Assembly: GCF_027214025.1 (NCBI RefSeq)
Contig: NZ_JAPWHB010000003.1
Span: forward strand, 124,001-188,000
Direction: 5' to 3'
DNA length: 64,000 nucleotides
Source: Parahoeflea alexandrii
GTDB lineage: Bacteria; Pseudomonadota; Alphaproteobacteria; Rhizobiales; Rhizobiaceae
The position numbers and the translations under genes were made by a program. The notes under the pieces are model-generated. The model was not told the DNA's origin. It ran no database searches and saw only the letters and a list, made by a program, of their open reading frames with translations. Within the stretch, counting starts at the first letter, position 1; each line of letters starts with the position of its first letter. Positions 1 to 8,467 of this stretch are shown piece by piece.

Positions 1-376
1 CGAAGGTGGCGGACGAAGTCTGGTCAAGCGTTCTGACGCCGTTCTCGTCGGGCACGGGAAAGTCGCGGTTGAAATTGACGCGGGTCCCGGTCGCAAACCG
101 GCCCATGTGCTCGCCGTACATGTGCTGGGCAGCACCGATCGGATTGGCATGGGGCACGATGGTCAGCGAACCGAGCAGGCGGCCCTCGGCTTCGGCCTTC
201 TCGAGCATCGGAATCAGGTAATGCAGCGCGGCCACGCCGGGCCGTTCGTCGGCATGCAGGGCAGCCTGGATATAGACGCGGGGCGCGGATGTATCCGACC
301 CCGAGAGCCGGTGAACGATCAGCTCATAGGCAATGCCGGGGGTTTCGCCTGCAATGGTCTCGATTTCGGTTTTCAT
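1..376 (-). CDS. Succinylglutamate desuccinylase/aspartoacylase-family protein (N-terminal part, cut by window start)
   Basis: Only the first 125 codons are present; the gene runs out of the window on its 3' side. It starts MKTEIETIAGETPG, and around residues 38-43 it has HADERPG, matching the H-x-x-E zinc-ligand motif of M14-like aspartoacylase/succinylglutamate desuccinylases. The segment VPHANPIGAAQHMYGEH followed by a region rich in N, R and D is also typical. The family removes acyl groups from N-acyl amino acids or acts on related amides, using a bound zinc ion. It is likely cotranscribed with the oxidoreductase upstream (about 40 bases apart, same strand). The true substrate cannot be told from this fragment. 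Family assignment is fairly firm, function is not. Confidence 0.75.
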   Translation of the reverse strand, partial: MKTEIETIAGETPGIAYELIVHRLSGSDTSAPRVYIQAALHADERPGVAALHYLIPMLEKAEAEGRLLGSLTIVPHANPIGAAQHMYGEHMGRFATGTRVNFNRDFPVPDENGVRTLDQTSSATF

Positions 377-417
377 CTGGATTCACCTGAAACTGGAACT
401 GCGTTGTGCGCTGACGG

Positions 418-2025
418 TTACACCCGGCGGGAGCGGATGTCGCCGAGAATTTCACGCGCCGCATTGTGTCCCGGAACGCCGGTAACGCCGCCGCCGGGAT
501 GGGTGGAGGATCCACACATGTACAGCCCCTTGAGCGGCGCGCGGTAGGCGCCGTAGCCCAGCACCGGGCGGGCGGAAAACAGCTGGTTGAGGCTGAGCTT
601 GCCATGGAAGATATCTCCGCCCACCAGCGCCAGCTTGCGCTCGAGATCGAGCGGCGAGAGCACCTGGCGGCCGATCATGCTTGCGGCAAATCCCGGTGCG
701 TGACGGTCCACGGTTCCGATCATCAGGTCGGCAACCGCTTCCTTGTGGTCATCCCAGGACGACCCACCGGCGAAATCATCCGGCAGTTTCGGCGCGACAT
801 GCTGGCAGAACAGGCTGGCGACATGCTTGCCTTCCGGCGCCAGCGTCGGATCGAGCGTTGACGGAATCAGCATCTCGACAATCGGCTGGCGCGACCAGCC
901 ATGGGCACGGGAATCGATGTAGGCGCGGTCCATGTAGCCAAGCGATGGCGCGATGATGATCCCGGCGCTCAGATGGTCGCCCGGCTCGGGCCGGGCCGTA
1001 AATGCCGGGAGCGTATCAAGCGCGACATTCATCCGGAACGTGCCGGAGCCGCTCTGCCAATAGCCGATCCGGCGGCGGAAATCCTGAGGCAGCGGGGCGT
1101 CTGCGAGCAGGTCTCCGACCAGCAATTGCGGGTGAATGTTCGAGACGACCAGATCGGCTTCGATACGCTCGCCATTGCCGGTGATAACAGCTGTGACCTG
1201 GTCCTTGCCGGTTTCGACCCGTTCGACCGGCACTCCGGTTTTCACGGTGACACCCTTTTCCTCGCAGGCCCTGCACATGGCCTGCGTAATCGCGCCCATG
1301 CCGCCGATGGCATGACCCCAGACACCCTGCTTGCCGTTTACCTCGCCGAAATAATGGTGCAGCAGCACATAGCCGGTGCCGGGGGCAAAGGGAGTGGTCC
1401 AGTTGCCGACAATGCCGTCGAAGCCGAACAGGGCCTTGACCGGATCGCTCTCGAACCAGCGATCGAGGATTTCCGCCGCCGAGCAGGTAAAGAGATCGAG
1501 CACGTCCCGCCGCGCATCAAGCGGCAGTTCGGCGAATTGCCGTCCAAGAGAAGCGGCCTTGAGCAATTCGGGTACGGCGGACAGCCAGTTGCCTTCGGTC
1601 ACGTTGGGCGGGGTGCGCAACAAGAGATCGCGCAGCACATTGGCGGCGTTTTCGAGCATCCGGTCGAAGCCGTCGAGCGCTTCGGCATCGCGGGCCGAGA
1701 ATTTTGCCACCGACGCCTTGGTTCGGCCGGGTCCGGCCTCAAGCGCGCGGCCATCCGGCAGCGGCAGGAAATTGCCCATCTTGCGTTCGACGATCTTGAG
1801 ACCGTGGCGGTGCAGATCGAGGTCCGCGATCACCTTGGGATTGAGCAGAGAGACGGTGTAGGAAGCGACGGAATTGCGAAACCCGGGATGGAACTCCTCG
1901 GTTATCGCGGCGCCGCCGACCGTCTCGTTCCTTTCGAGAATCGTGACCTTGTGACCGGCCGCAGCCAGATACCAGGCGCAGACCAAACCGTTGTGGCCGC
2001 CACCGACAATTACCGCATGCTTCAT
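418..2025 (-). CDS. CrtI-like FAD-dependent oxidoreductase (phytoene desaturase-related NAD(P)/FAD protein)
   Basis: A 535-residue protein opening with MKHAVIVGGGHNGLVCAWYL, the Rossmann dinucleotide motif GxGxxG (here GGGHNG) followed by an acidic residue after the second strand (ILERNE). The C-terminal end carries MCGSSTHPGGGVTGVPGHNA, the FAD-contact motif of the phytoene desaturase/amine oxidase superfamily. The reading frame extends 19 codons upstream, but the ATG at 2025 has AGGA eight bases before it and puts the FAD motif at the very N-terminus as expected. Such rhizobial proteins are labelled phytoene dehydrogenase-like without proven carotenoid activity. No other carotenoid genes are nearby, so a pigment role should not be assumed. 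Confidence 0.8.
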   Translation of the reverse strand: MKHAVIVGGGHNGLVCAWYLAAAGHKVTILERNETVGGAAITEEFHPGFRNSVASYTVSLLNPKVIADLDLHRHGLKIVERKMGNFLPLPDGRALEAGPGRTKASVAKFSARDAEALDGFDRMLENAANVLRDLLLRTPPNVTEGNWLSAVPELLKAASLGRQFAELPLDARRDVLDLFTCSAAEILDRWFESDPVKALFGFDGIVGNWTTPFAPGTGYVLLHHYFGEVNGKQGVWGHAIGGMGAITQAMCRACEEKGVTVKTGVPVERVETGKDQVTAVITGNGERIEADLVVSNIHPQLLVGDLLADAPLPQDFRRRIGYWQSGSGTFRMNVALDTLPAFTARPEPGDHLSAGIIIAPSLGYMDRAYIDSRAHGWSRQPIVEMLIPSTLDPTLAPEGKHVASLFCQHVAPKLPDDFAGGSSWDDHKEAVADLMIGTVDRHAPGFAASMIGRQVLSPLDLERKLALVGGDIFHGKLSLNQLFSARPVLGYGAYRAPLKGLYMCGSSTHPGGGVTGVPGHNAAREILGDIRSRRV

Positions 2026-2126
2026 GTGAAATATCCTGCTTCGTGCGGGCGCATCCTGCAACAGGAGCAAAGACGAACGCAATGGCTCACGCAGTTTACC
2101 GCCAGCGACGATTTGCCGTCTCCGGA

Positions 2127-2477
2127 CTATCTCCCGGGCCCACCCTTTTGGGCGATCCTGTCGACCAGTTCGGTTGGCAAGACGGTCATGAACTTCAGGT
2201 GCAGTCCCTCCTCCTCGCGCTCAACCACAGCACAGGGGAATTTGGCCGCCAGGCCCTTGAGCACGAAGTAGAGGAAATCCGGCACCGATTCGGGAAGAAT
2301 GTGAGCTACTTCGCAGCCGCCTTCGGAGATATTGATCATCCGGCAGGTTTGCGACGAGTATCCGCGAACCCCGTGAAGCATGTAGTGGATCGTGCCCACC
2401 AGATTGGTTTGCCGCCGCGTATATTCGCGTCGATCCTGATCCGGAAGACGCGACAGATAGTTCTTCGGCGCACTCAC
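2127..2477 (-). CDS. Small PilZ domain protein (probable c-di-GMP receptor)
   Basis: A 116-residue single-domain protein. Near residues 16-21 it has RREYTRR, matching the RxxxR c-di-GMP contact motif of PilZ domains. About 30 residues later it has INISEGGCEV, matching the D/N-x-S-x-x-G motif. The start is a GTG at 2477 preceded by GGAGGG with seven bases between. An overlapping ATG eight bases upstream is in another frame. PilZ proteins bind cyclic di-GMP and modulate motility, polysaccharide export or regulators. Nothing in the neighbourhood (divergent xseA, convergent-side oxidoreductase) tells which process. Family assignment is firm. Confidence 0.85.
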   Translation of the reverse strand: MSAPKNYLSRLPDQDRREYTRRQTNLVGTIHYMLHGVRGYSSQTCRMINISEGGCEVAHILPESVPDFLYFVLKGLAAKFPCAVVEREEEGLHLKFMTVLPTELVDRIAQKGGPGR

Positions 2478-2699
2478 ACTTCATCCCTCCGGACGAGCTT
2501 CTATTCGCTGAACATATGTTTCAAGGGTTAAGACCGTATGTGCAAACAGGATCCAGATTTCGAATGACCGCAAGCGTGCAGATGCATTGCCTTTTACGAT
2601 CAAGGCGGTCTTGCAGCCATGCCGGCGAATCCGGCTTCGTGATGCGCATTTGCCGCGCAGCAGGCTTGACGCAGGCCGCATCATGGTGCGGATTCGGGC

Positions 2700-4286
2700 A
2701 TGCCTTCTCTCCTGGATGATTCGCCCACCAATGCCGCCGAATTCACGGTCAGTGAACTGTCCGGCTCGATCCGCCGGACCGTCGAGGACGCTTTCGGCAA
2801 TGTGCGCGTGCGCGGCGAGATTTCCGGCTATCGCGGACCGCATTCGTCGGGCCACGCCTATTTCTCGCTCAAGGATGACAAGGCCCGCATCGAGGCCGTG
2901 ATCTGGAAGGGCGTATTCTCGAAACTGAAATATCGGCCCGAAGAGGGGATGGAGGTGATCGCCACCGGCAAGGTCACCACCTATGCCGGGTCGTCGAAAT
3001 ACCAGATCGTCATCGAGGCGCTGGAGCCGGCCGGGGCCGGCGCGTTGATGGCCCTGATCGAGGAACGGCGGCGGCGGCTTGCCGCCGAGGGGCTGTTCGA
3101 CGAGGCGCGCAAGCAGCTGCTGCCCTATATGCCGATGGTCATCGGCGTGGTGACCTCGCCCACGGGCGCTGTGATCCGCGATATCCTGCACCGGATCGAG
3201 GACCGGTTTCCGGTCCATGTGATCGTCTGGCCGGTGCGGGTCCAGGGTGACACATCGGGCGACGAGGTAGCCCGGGCGATTGCCGGCTTCAACGCGCTTG
3301 ATGCGAACAGTCCGATCAAGCGGCCGGACCTGATCATCGTGGCGCGCGGCGGCGGCAGCCTGGAAGATCTGTGGGGCTTCAACGACGAGGCAGTGGTGCG
3401 GGCGGCGGCCGATTCCGATATCCCGCTGATCTCGGCGGTCGGGCACGAGACCGACTGGACGCTGATCGACCACGCCAGCGACCGGCGCGCGCCGACACCG
3501 ACGGGGGCCGCCGAGATGGCCGTGCCGGTGAAGGCTGATCTCGAAGCCCATGTGGCGACCCTGGCAGCGCGGCTCAAATCCGCGCAATCGCGCACGCTGG
3601 ACCGGCGCCGCGAGGCGCTACGGGGTCTGGCGCGAGCCTTGCCGACACTCGACAGCGTGCTGGCGCTGCCACGGCAACGGCTCGACCGCTCGGCGCAATC
3701 GCTTGGCCGGGCGCTCGAACTCAACACCGCCAACCGGCGCCGGCGGTTCGAACAGCAGGCAGCACGGGTGACGCCGGTGGCGCTGGTCTCGGCAATCCGC
3801 GAGAAGCACCAGCAGGTCCGCGACAAGATCGCGCGCATGGACCGGGTGCAGGAACGCCGGATCGACGCGCTGAGATCCCGGCTGGAGCGTCATGCCCAGG
3901 TCCTTGCCTCGGTTCCGCGCAGGCTGGCGGACACCCAGGGGCGGGGAAGGGAGCGGCTGTCCGATCTTGGCCGCCGAAGCGACAGTGCGCTGACCCTGAT
4001 GCTCGACCAGCGCAAACGAGGGCTCGGCGCGCAGGCGCGGATGCTGCAGTCGCTGTCGTATCAAAGCGTGCTGGGGCGCGGCTTCGCGGTGATCCGCGAT
4101 TCGGACCGCAAGGTTCTGGCACGCGCGGCCGAGGTCGACGCCGGCAGCATGATCGCCATCGAGTTTGCCGACGGCGAGGTTTCGGCGCTGGCCAACAGTT
4201 CCGATCAGCCGATCTCCCGGCCGAAAAAGCCAACACGCGCCAAGGCCGAAAAGCCCAAGGAACCGAGCCAGGGCAACCTGTTCTAG
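2700..4286 (+). CDS. xseA: Exodeoxyribonuclease VII large subunit
   Basis: A 528-residue homologue of XseA, which with small subunits XseB forms a cytoplasmic exonuclease that degrades single-stranded DNA bidirectionally. The N-terminal OB-fold covers about residues 15-110 ([28 protein letters not shown]). The catalytic domain follows, with [15 protein letters not shown] near residues 215-229 and [20 protein letters not shown] near 248-268. The C-terminal half is a long Arg-rich coiled coil ending in a basic Lys/Pro tail and GNLF. The length is somewhat above the E. coli protein (456). The ribosome binding site before the ATG is poor. xseB is not adjacent. Confidence 0.97.
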   Translation: MPSLLDDSPTNAAEFTVSELSGSIRRTVEDAFGNVRVRGEISGYRGPHSSGHAYFSLKDDKARIEAVIWKGVFSKLKYRPEEGMEVIATGKVTTYAGSSKYQIVIEALEPAGAGALMALIEERRRRLAAEGLFDEARKQLLPYMPMVIGVVTSPTGAVIRDILHRIEDRFPVHVIVWPVRVQGDTSGDEVARAIAGFNALDANSPIKRPDLIIVARGGGSLEDLWGFNDEAVVRAAADSDIPLISAVGHETDWTLIDHASDRRAPTPTGAAEMAVPVKADLEAHVATLAARLKSAQSRTLDRRREALRGLARALPTLDSVLALPRQRLDRSAQSLGRALELNTANRRRRFEQQAARVTPVALVSAIREKHQQVRDKIARMDRVQERRIDALRSRLERHAQVLASVPRRLADTQGRGRERLSDLGRRSDSALTLMLDQRKRGLGAQARMLQSLSYQSVLGRGFAVIRDSDRKVLARAAEVDAGSMIAIEFADGEVSALANSSDQPISRPKKPTRAKAEKPKEPSQGNLF

Positions 4287-4342
4287 GAAACCTCTCAAGA
4301 CTTGCTTAGCCGGCACAAGATATTGCGCCGGCGGATGCCTGT

Positions 4343-4816
4343 TCAGGCCACGACCGAAGCTGCAACGGCCTTCAGGGCGCGCGCGGCGTCGTTCGGGTCC
4401 AACCTGAGCTGGAGCCCGCGCTGGCCGGCATTGATGAACACATGCGGCTCGGAGAGGGCGGCCACCTCAATGGCTGTCGGCACCTGCTTCTTCTGGCCGA
4501 AAGGGCTGATGCCGCCGACATGGTAGCCGGTGAGGCGTTCGGCGTCCGCGGGCTTCATCATGGTGGCCGACTTGCCGCCCAGGGCGGCTGCGAGCTTTTT
4601 CATGCTGACTTCCCGATCGGAGGGCAGGACGACGCAGACGGGCTTACCGTCGAGTTCCGCCATCAGGGTCTTGAGCACACGCGACGGATGCTCCCCCAAG
4701 GCCTCGGCGGCCTGCAGGCCAATGCTGTCGGCGTGCGGGTCATAGTCGTAGCTATGAACGGTAAAGGCCACGCCGAGACGGGCAAGGGCCGTGGTGGCGC
4801 GGGTGGTCTTCGCCAT
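4343..4816 (-). CDS. ybaK: Cys-tRNA(Pro)/Cys-tRNA deacylase, YbaK/EbsC type
   Basis: A 157-residue protein with the YbaK fold: KTTRATTALARLGVAFTVH at the N-terminus, EALGEHPSRVLKTLM, and the conserved Lys in KLAAALGGKSATMMKPADAE. The segment TGYHVGGISPFGQKKQ is diagnostic for the bacterial YbaK trans-editing subfamily, which hydrolyses mischarged Cys-tRNA(Pro). Its length equals the E. coli protein. It is transcribed leftward immediately downstream of the ArsC-like gene (11 bases apart) and convergently with xseA. The family is clear; the exact mischarged substrate is inferred from homologues. Confidence 0.92.
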   Translation of the reverse strand: MAKTTRATTALARLGVAFTVHSYDYDPHADSIGLQAAEALGEHPSRVLKTLMAELDGKPVCVVLPSDREVSMKKLAAALGGKSATMMKPADAERLTGYHVGGISPFGQKKQVPTAIEVAALSEPHVFINAGQRGLQLRLDPNDAARALKAVAASVVA

Positions 4817-4827
4817 CTTTCTTCCCC

Positions 4828-5175
4828 TCAGGCGAAGAATTGCTCGTAGAGATCCGGCTTGAAGCCGACCAGCAGCCGGTCATCGGCTTCCAGCACCGGG
4901 CGCTTGATCATCGAGGGCTGCGCCAGCATCAGGGCGATGGCCTTTTCGGCGTCGAGACCCTGCTTCTGCTCATCCTCGAGCTTGCGGAAGGTGGTGCCGG
5001 CCCGGTTGAGCACGGTTTCCCAACCGGCTTCCCTGCACCAGCGCTCCAGATGCGTCCGGTCGATGCCCGACGCCTTGTAGTCGTGGAACTCCGCCGCGAT
5101 GGAGTGGTCGGCAAGCCAGGTCCGCGCCTTCTTCATCGTGTCGCAGTTCTTGATGCCGTAGATGGTGACACTCAT
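4828..5175 (-). CDS. ArsC-family (Spx/YffB-type) thioredoxin-fold protein
   Basis: A 115-residue protein starting MSVTIYGIKNCDTMKKARTWL. The single redox Cys followed by D-T is that of the YffB branch of the ArsC/Spx superfamily. The middle has FRKLEDEQKQGLDAEKAIALM and the end has KRPVLEADDRLLVGFKPDLYEQ, both typical of this branch. Such proteins are often labelled arsenate reductase, but the YffB group lacks demonstrated arsenate reduction and may be a glutathione-dependent thiol reductase. It forms a tight pair with the downstream YbaK gene, and guaA lies 45 bases upstream. No arsenic-resistance genes are present. Confidence 0.88.
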   Translation of the reverse strand: MSVTIYGIKNCDTMKKARTWLADHSIAAEFHDYKASGIDRTHLERWCREAGWETVLNRAGTTFRKLEDEQKQGLDAEKAIALMLAQPSMIKRPVLEADDRLLVGFKPDLYEQFFA

Positions 5176-5220
5176 GTCCGGTCTTTTCCTTCGTCGTTCC
5201 CGGAAATCAGAACTCCAGGC

Positions 5221-6792
5221 TCATTCCCACTCGATGGTGCCGGGCGGCTTTGACGTCACGTCGTAGACGACGCGGTTGATGCCCTTGACCTCGTTGATGA
5301 TCCGGGTCGCGGTCTTGCCGAGGAAATCCATGTCATAGGGGTAGAAATCGGCGGTCATGCCGTCGACCGAGGTGACGGCGCGAAGGGCGCAGACGAATTC
5401 GTAGGTGCGGCCATCGCCCATGACGCCGACTGTCTGCACCGGCAGGAGCACGGCGAAGGCCTGCCAGATGGTGTCGTAGAGGCCGGCCTTGCGGATCTCG
5501 TCGAGATAGATGGCGTCGGCCTGGCGCAGGATGTCGAGTTTCTCGCGGGTGATGCCGCCGGGGCAGCGGATGGCGAGGCCCGGTCCGGGGAACGGGTGAC
5601 GGCCGATGAAGCTGTCGGGCAGGCCAAGTTCACGGCCCAGCACCCGCACCTCGTCCTTGAACAGCTCGCGCAGGGGCTCGACCAGCTGCATGTTCATCCG
5701 TTCGGGCAGGCCGCCGACATTGTGGTGCGACTTGATCGTCACCGACGGACCGCCGGAGAAGGAGACGCTTTCGATGACGTCGGGATAGAGCGTGCCCTGA
5801 GCGAGGAAATCGGCGCCGCCGATCTTCTTGGCTTCTTCCTCGAAGACCTCGATGAACAGCCGGCCAATGGTCTTGCGCTTGGTTTCAGGGTCGGCCTCGC
5901 CCTCGAGCTGCGAGATGAAGCGATCGGATGCATCGACCAGCTTGAGCGAGAGATTGTAGTGCTCGCGGAACATGGCGACCACGTCGGCGGCCTCGTTCAT
6001 GCGCATCAGGCCGTGGTCGACGAGGATGCAGGTGAGCTGATCGCCAATCGCCTCGTGGATCAGAAGCGCCGCGACCGAAGAATCGACGCCGCCTGAAAGC
6101 GCGCAGATGACCTTGCCGGAGCCGACCTGATCACGGATCTTCTGCACCATTTCGGCGCGGTAGGCGGCCATCGACCAGTCGGATTTCAGCCCGACGATCT
6201 TGTGCACGAAGTTCGACAGCAGCTTGGCGCCATCGGGCGTGTGCACCACTTCCGGGTGGAACATGGTGGTGTAGTAGCGCCGCTTCTCGTCGACCGAGAT
6301 GGCAAAGGGGGCGTTCGGCGATGTGCCGATCACCTCGAAGCCTTCCGGAAGACGCGTGACCCGGTCCCCGTGGCTCATCCAGACGGGATATTTCTTGCCG
6401 ACTTCCCAGAAACCCTCGAACAGCGGCGAGGCTTTGAGGATCTCGACGTCGGCGCGGCCGAATTCGCGGTGATGGCCGCCTTCGACGCTGCCGCCGATCT
6501 GGGTGCAGAGCGTCTGCTGGCCGTAGCAGATGGCGAGAATGGGAACGCCTGAATCGAACACCGCCTGCGGGGCGCGCGGCGAGCCTTCGCGGGTGACCGA
6601 ATCCGGTCCGCCGGAGAAGATCACGCCCTTCGGCTGCATCCGCTCGAAGCCTTCATCGGCGAGCTGGAACGGGACGATTTCGCAATACACGCCGGCTTCG
6701 CGGACCCGGCGGGCAATGAGCTGCGTGACCTGACTGCCGAAATCGATGATCAGGATGGAATCGGGATGGGTGGTGTGAAGGATCTCGTTCAT
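5221..6792 (-). CDS. guaA: GMP synthase (glutamine-hydrolysing)
   Basis: A 523-residue enzyme that amidates XMP to GMP using glutamine and ATP, the last step of guanine nucleotide synthesis. The N-terminal class I amidotransferase has the nucleophile Cys89 in ICYGQQT, SGGPDS before it, and the catalytic His in MFHPEVVHT. The ATP pyrophosphatase domain begins with the P-loop [14 protein letters not shown]. The C-terminal dimerisation domain ends [11 protein letters not shown], identical in style to other bacterial GuaA. Length is standard. It follows the nucleosidase and thioesterase genes on the same strand with a 9-base gap, so cotranscription is likely. Confidence 0.98.
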   Translation of the reverse strand: MNEILHTTHPDSILIIDFGSQVTQLIARRVREAGVYCEIVPFQLADEGFERMQPKGVIFSGGPDSVTREGSPRAPQAVFDSGVPILAICYGQQTLCTQIGGSVEGGHHREFGRADVEILKASPLFEGFWEVGKKYPVWMSHGDRVTRLPEGFEVIGTSPNAPFAISVDEKRRYYTTMFHPEVVHTPDGAKLLSNFVHKIVGLKSDWSMAAYRAEMVQKIRDQVGSGKVICALSGGVDSSVAALLIHEAIGDQLTCILVDHGLMRMNEAADVVAMFREHYNLSLKLVDASDRFISQLEGEADPETKRKTIGRLFIEVFEEEAKKIGGADFLAQGTLYPDVIESVSFSGGPSVTIKSHHNVGGLPERMNMQLVEPLRELFKDEVRVLGRELGLPDSFIGRHPFPGPGLAIRCPGGITREKLDILRQADAIYLDEIRKAGLYDTIWQAFAVLLPVQTVGVMGDGRTYEFVCALRAVTSVDGMTADFYPYDMDFLGKTATRIINEVKGINRVVYDVTSKPPGTIEWE

Positions 6793-6801
6793 GGCGAGCG
6801 A

Positions 6802-7434
6802 TTAAGCCAAAGCCGCGCCGGATGCAATCGCCTGCTCCACGCGATCCACCGCCTGGGCCAGTTTTTCGTCGATCACATGCAGATATTCGGTCCAGTCATC
6901 GATGTGGTTGAGCTCGGCCTTGCCATCCGAAATGCCGCGGAGCCCGATCACCGGCACATCGAAGCGGCTGGCGGCGCGCAAAACCGCGAAGGTTTCCATG
7001 TCGACCATGTCGGCATCGATGAGATCATAGGCAGCACCCGAAACAATATTGGCGCCGGTGGAGAGTCTTGCCGAAGGAACACCTTCGGCAATCACCGGCA
7101 GCGGCAGCACGGCCGGCAGATCCAGAAACGGAGTCCTGCCCTTCTCGAAGCCGAGCGGGCTTGCATCCATGTCGCGGTAGCTGACCGAGGAGACCTGGTA
7201 GATGCCGGTCTGCTCCAGGATGCGCGATCCGGCGGAGCCGAGACAGATGATGCAGTCAGGCCGGTCGCGGCCCGGAACTGACAGTCCGGCCGCAACCGCG
7301 CCCGCGGCCTCGACCGGGCCAACCCCGGTGATCAGCGGCTCGAAACGGGCCTTGAGATGCGGTCCGTATTCCGGCTCCGCCGCCATCACATAGAGAATCT
7401 TCCGGTCACCGACCCGTTTTATCGTGCCGCTCAT
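6802..7434 (-). CDS. MTA/SAH nucleosidase-like (phosphorylase superfamily) protein
   Basis: A 210-residue protein of the nucleoside phosphorylase/nucleosidase fold. It has ILYVMAAEPEYGPHL at the N-terminus, the purine-site segment LITGVGPVEAAGA, CLGSAGS, and the catalytic-region block IDADMVDMETFAVLRAA with the conserved M-E pair that binds the ribose. Family members cleave 5'-methylthioadenosine and S-adenosylhomocysteine to adenine plus the thioribose. It is shorter than E. coli MtnN (232). Its ATG overlaps the stop of the upstream thioesterase gene as ATGA, indicating translational coupling. Neighbouring guaA suggests a purine-recycling setting. The exact substrate is inferred only. Confidence 0.82.
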   Translation of the reverse strand: MSGTIKRVGDRKILYVMAAEPEYGPHLKARFEPLITGVGPVEAAGAVAAGLSVPGRDRPDCIICLGSAGSRILEQTGIYQVSSVSYRDMDASPLGFEKGRTPFLDLPAVLPLPVIAEGVPSARLSTGANIVSGAAYDLIDADMVDMETFAVLRAASRFDVPVIGLRGISDGKAELNHIDDWTEYLHVIDEKLAQAVDRVEQAIASGAALA

Positions 7435-7880
7435 CCGTCAATGCCCTCCCGACCGCGCACCACCATCATGGTGCCGGTCATCGATGCAATCAGCTTGGCA
7501 GGGCCATCGGAGATGGCGTAGGCGCGTCCGTCGCTGACAATGATTGTGTTGCCCGGCTTGGTGACCTCGCCGCGAAACAGGAACCGGTCGCCGCGCCCGG
7601 GCGACAGGAGATTGATCTTGAACTCAATGGTCAGCACCGCGGCATCTTCCGGCATGACCGACAGCGCCGCATAGCCGCAGGCCGAGTCAAGCGCGGTGGA
7701 AAGGATCCCGGCATGCAGAAATCCATGCTGCTGGGTCAGATCCGCGCGAAACGGCATCTCGATCTCGACAACGCCGTAGTCGACCTTGGTCAGTTCGGCG
7801 CCGATGGTGTGCATCACATCCTGACGGGCAAAGCTGCCGGTCACGCGCTCACGGAAGTTCTCGTCCGGCTTCTCATTCAT
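7431..7880 (-). CDS. PaaI-family hotdog thioesterase
   Basis: A 149-residue single hotdog-fold protein. The segment QQHGFLHAGILSTALDSACGYAA is the PaaI/YbgC-like HGG-type active-site helix (HGFLHAG, with D in the following helix), and TIEFKINLLSPGRGDRF is the following strand. Members hydrolyse acyl-CoA thioesters, often phenylacetyl- or short/medium-chain acyl-CoA. The acyl group here cannot be specified. It is the first gene of a leftward unit: its stop overlaps the start of the nucleosidase by four bases, then guaA follows. Confidence 0.85.
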   Translation of the reverse strand: MNEKPDENFRERVTGSFARQDVMHTIGAELTKVDYGVVEIEMPFRADLTQQHGFLHAGILSTALDSACGYAALSVMPEDAAVLTIEFKINLLSPGRGDRFLFRGEVTKPGNTIIVSDGRAYAISDGPAKLIASMTGTMMVVRGREGIDG

Positions 7881-7960
7881 GCGGTGTTTCCTTTCGCAGC
7901 TGCGAAGGTGCCAATCCGACAGTCAAACAGCAAGCGAAATTTCGATATCTGGCGCTGCAG

Positions 7961-8419
7961 CTAGTTCAGCCACCAGATGGCTCCGTTGAGGCAGCCCGCA
8001 AAGGCCACCCAGGCCGCATAGGGCAGGAACAGCAGGGCGGACGGGCGATCCCGGTTCCAGGCAAGTGCAATGAACGTGAGGATCACCACCAGCATGGCGA
8101 CCAGGACGATGAGCGAGAGGTCCGGCCGCTGCATCAGAAAGAAGGACGGCGACCAGGCGAGGTTCAACGCAAGCTGCAGGAACCAGAGTTTCGGTAGGGC
8201 GCCACCGCGCTCGCGGATGAACACCCGCGCGCCGGCTATGCCGATGAGCACATAGAGCAGGGTCCAGACCGGGCCGAAAATCCAGTTGGGCGGATTGAAC
8301 CACGGCTTTTCCAGCCCCGCGTACCAGGCCCCCGGAATTGACAGATACCCGACCAGATTGCCGGCGGCGACGGTCAGAATAACAAACAGGATCAGCGTCA
8401 GCGCGTGTTTCTTGGTCAT
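7961..8419 (-). CDS. tspO: TspO/MBR-family membrane protein
   Basis: A 152-residue protein with five predicted membrane helices, as in TspO. Diagnostic residues are the aromatic and proline-rich block GLEKPWFNPPNWIFGPVW near residues 35-52, the helix LWFLQLALNLAWSPSFF, and the last helix LPYAAWVAFAGCLNGAIWWLN. TspO binds tetrapyrroles and related ligands and in phototrophic alphaproteobacteria modulates pigment gene expression in response to oxygen. GGGTG lies upstream of the ATG. It stands alone between rsmB and the thioesterase gene. The presence of RegB/RegA elsewhere in the window gives a plausible but unproven redox-regulation link. Confidence 0.93.
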   Translation of the reverse strand: MTKKHALTLILFVILTVAAGNLVGYLSIPGAWYAGLEKPWFNPPNWIFGPVWTLLYVLIGIAGARVFIRERGGALPKLWFLQLALNLAWSPSFFLMQRPDLSLIVLVAMLVVILTFIALAWNRDRPSALLFLPYAAWVAFAGCLNGAIWWLN

Positions 8420-8467
8420 GATTTCACCCTTGTCATCGCGTTGCCCGCTCCTATTCCGGTTGAACTC

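Noticed and set aside
418-2025. Carotenoid biosynthesis cluster
   Set aside because: Only one CrtI-like protein; no crtB, crtE, crtY or photosynthesis genes accompany it.
4305-4335. GCCGGC inverted repeat between xseA and ybaK
   Set aside because: Short stem with no T-run; too weak to call a terminator.
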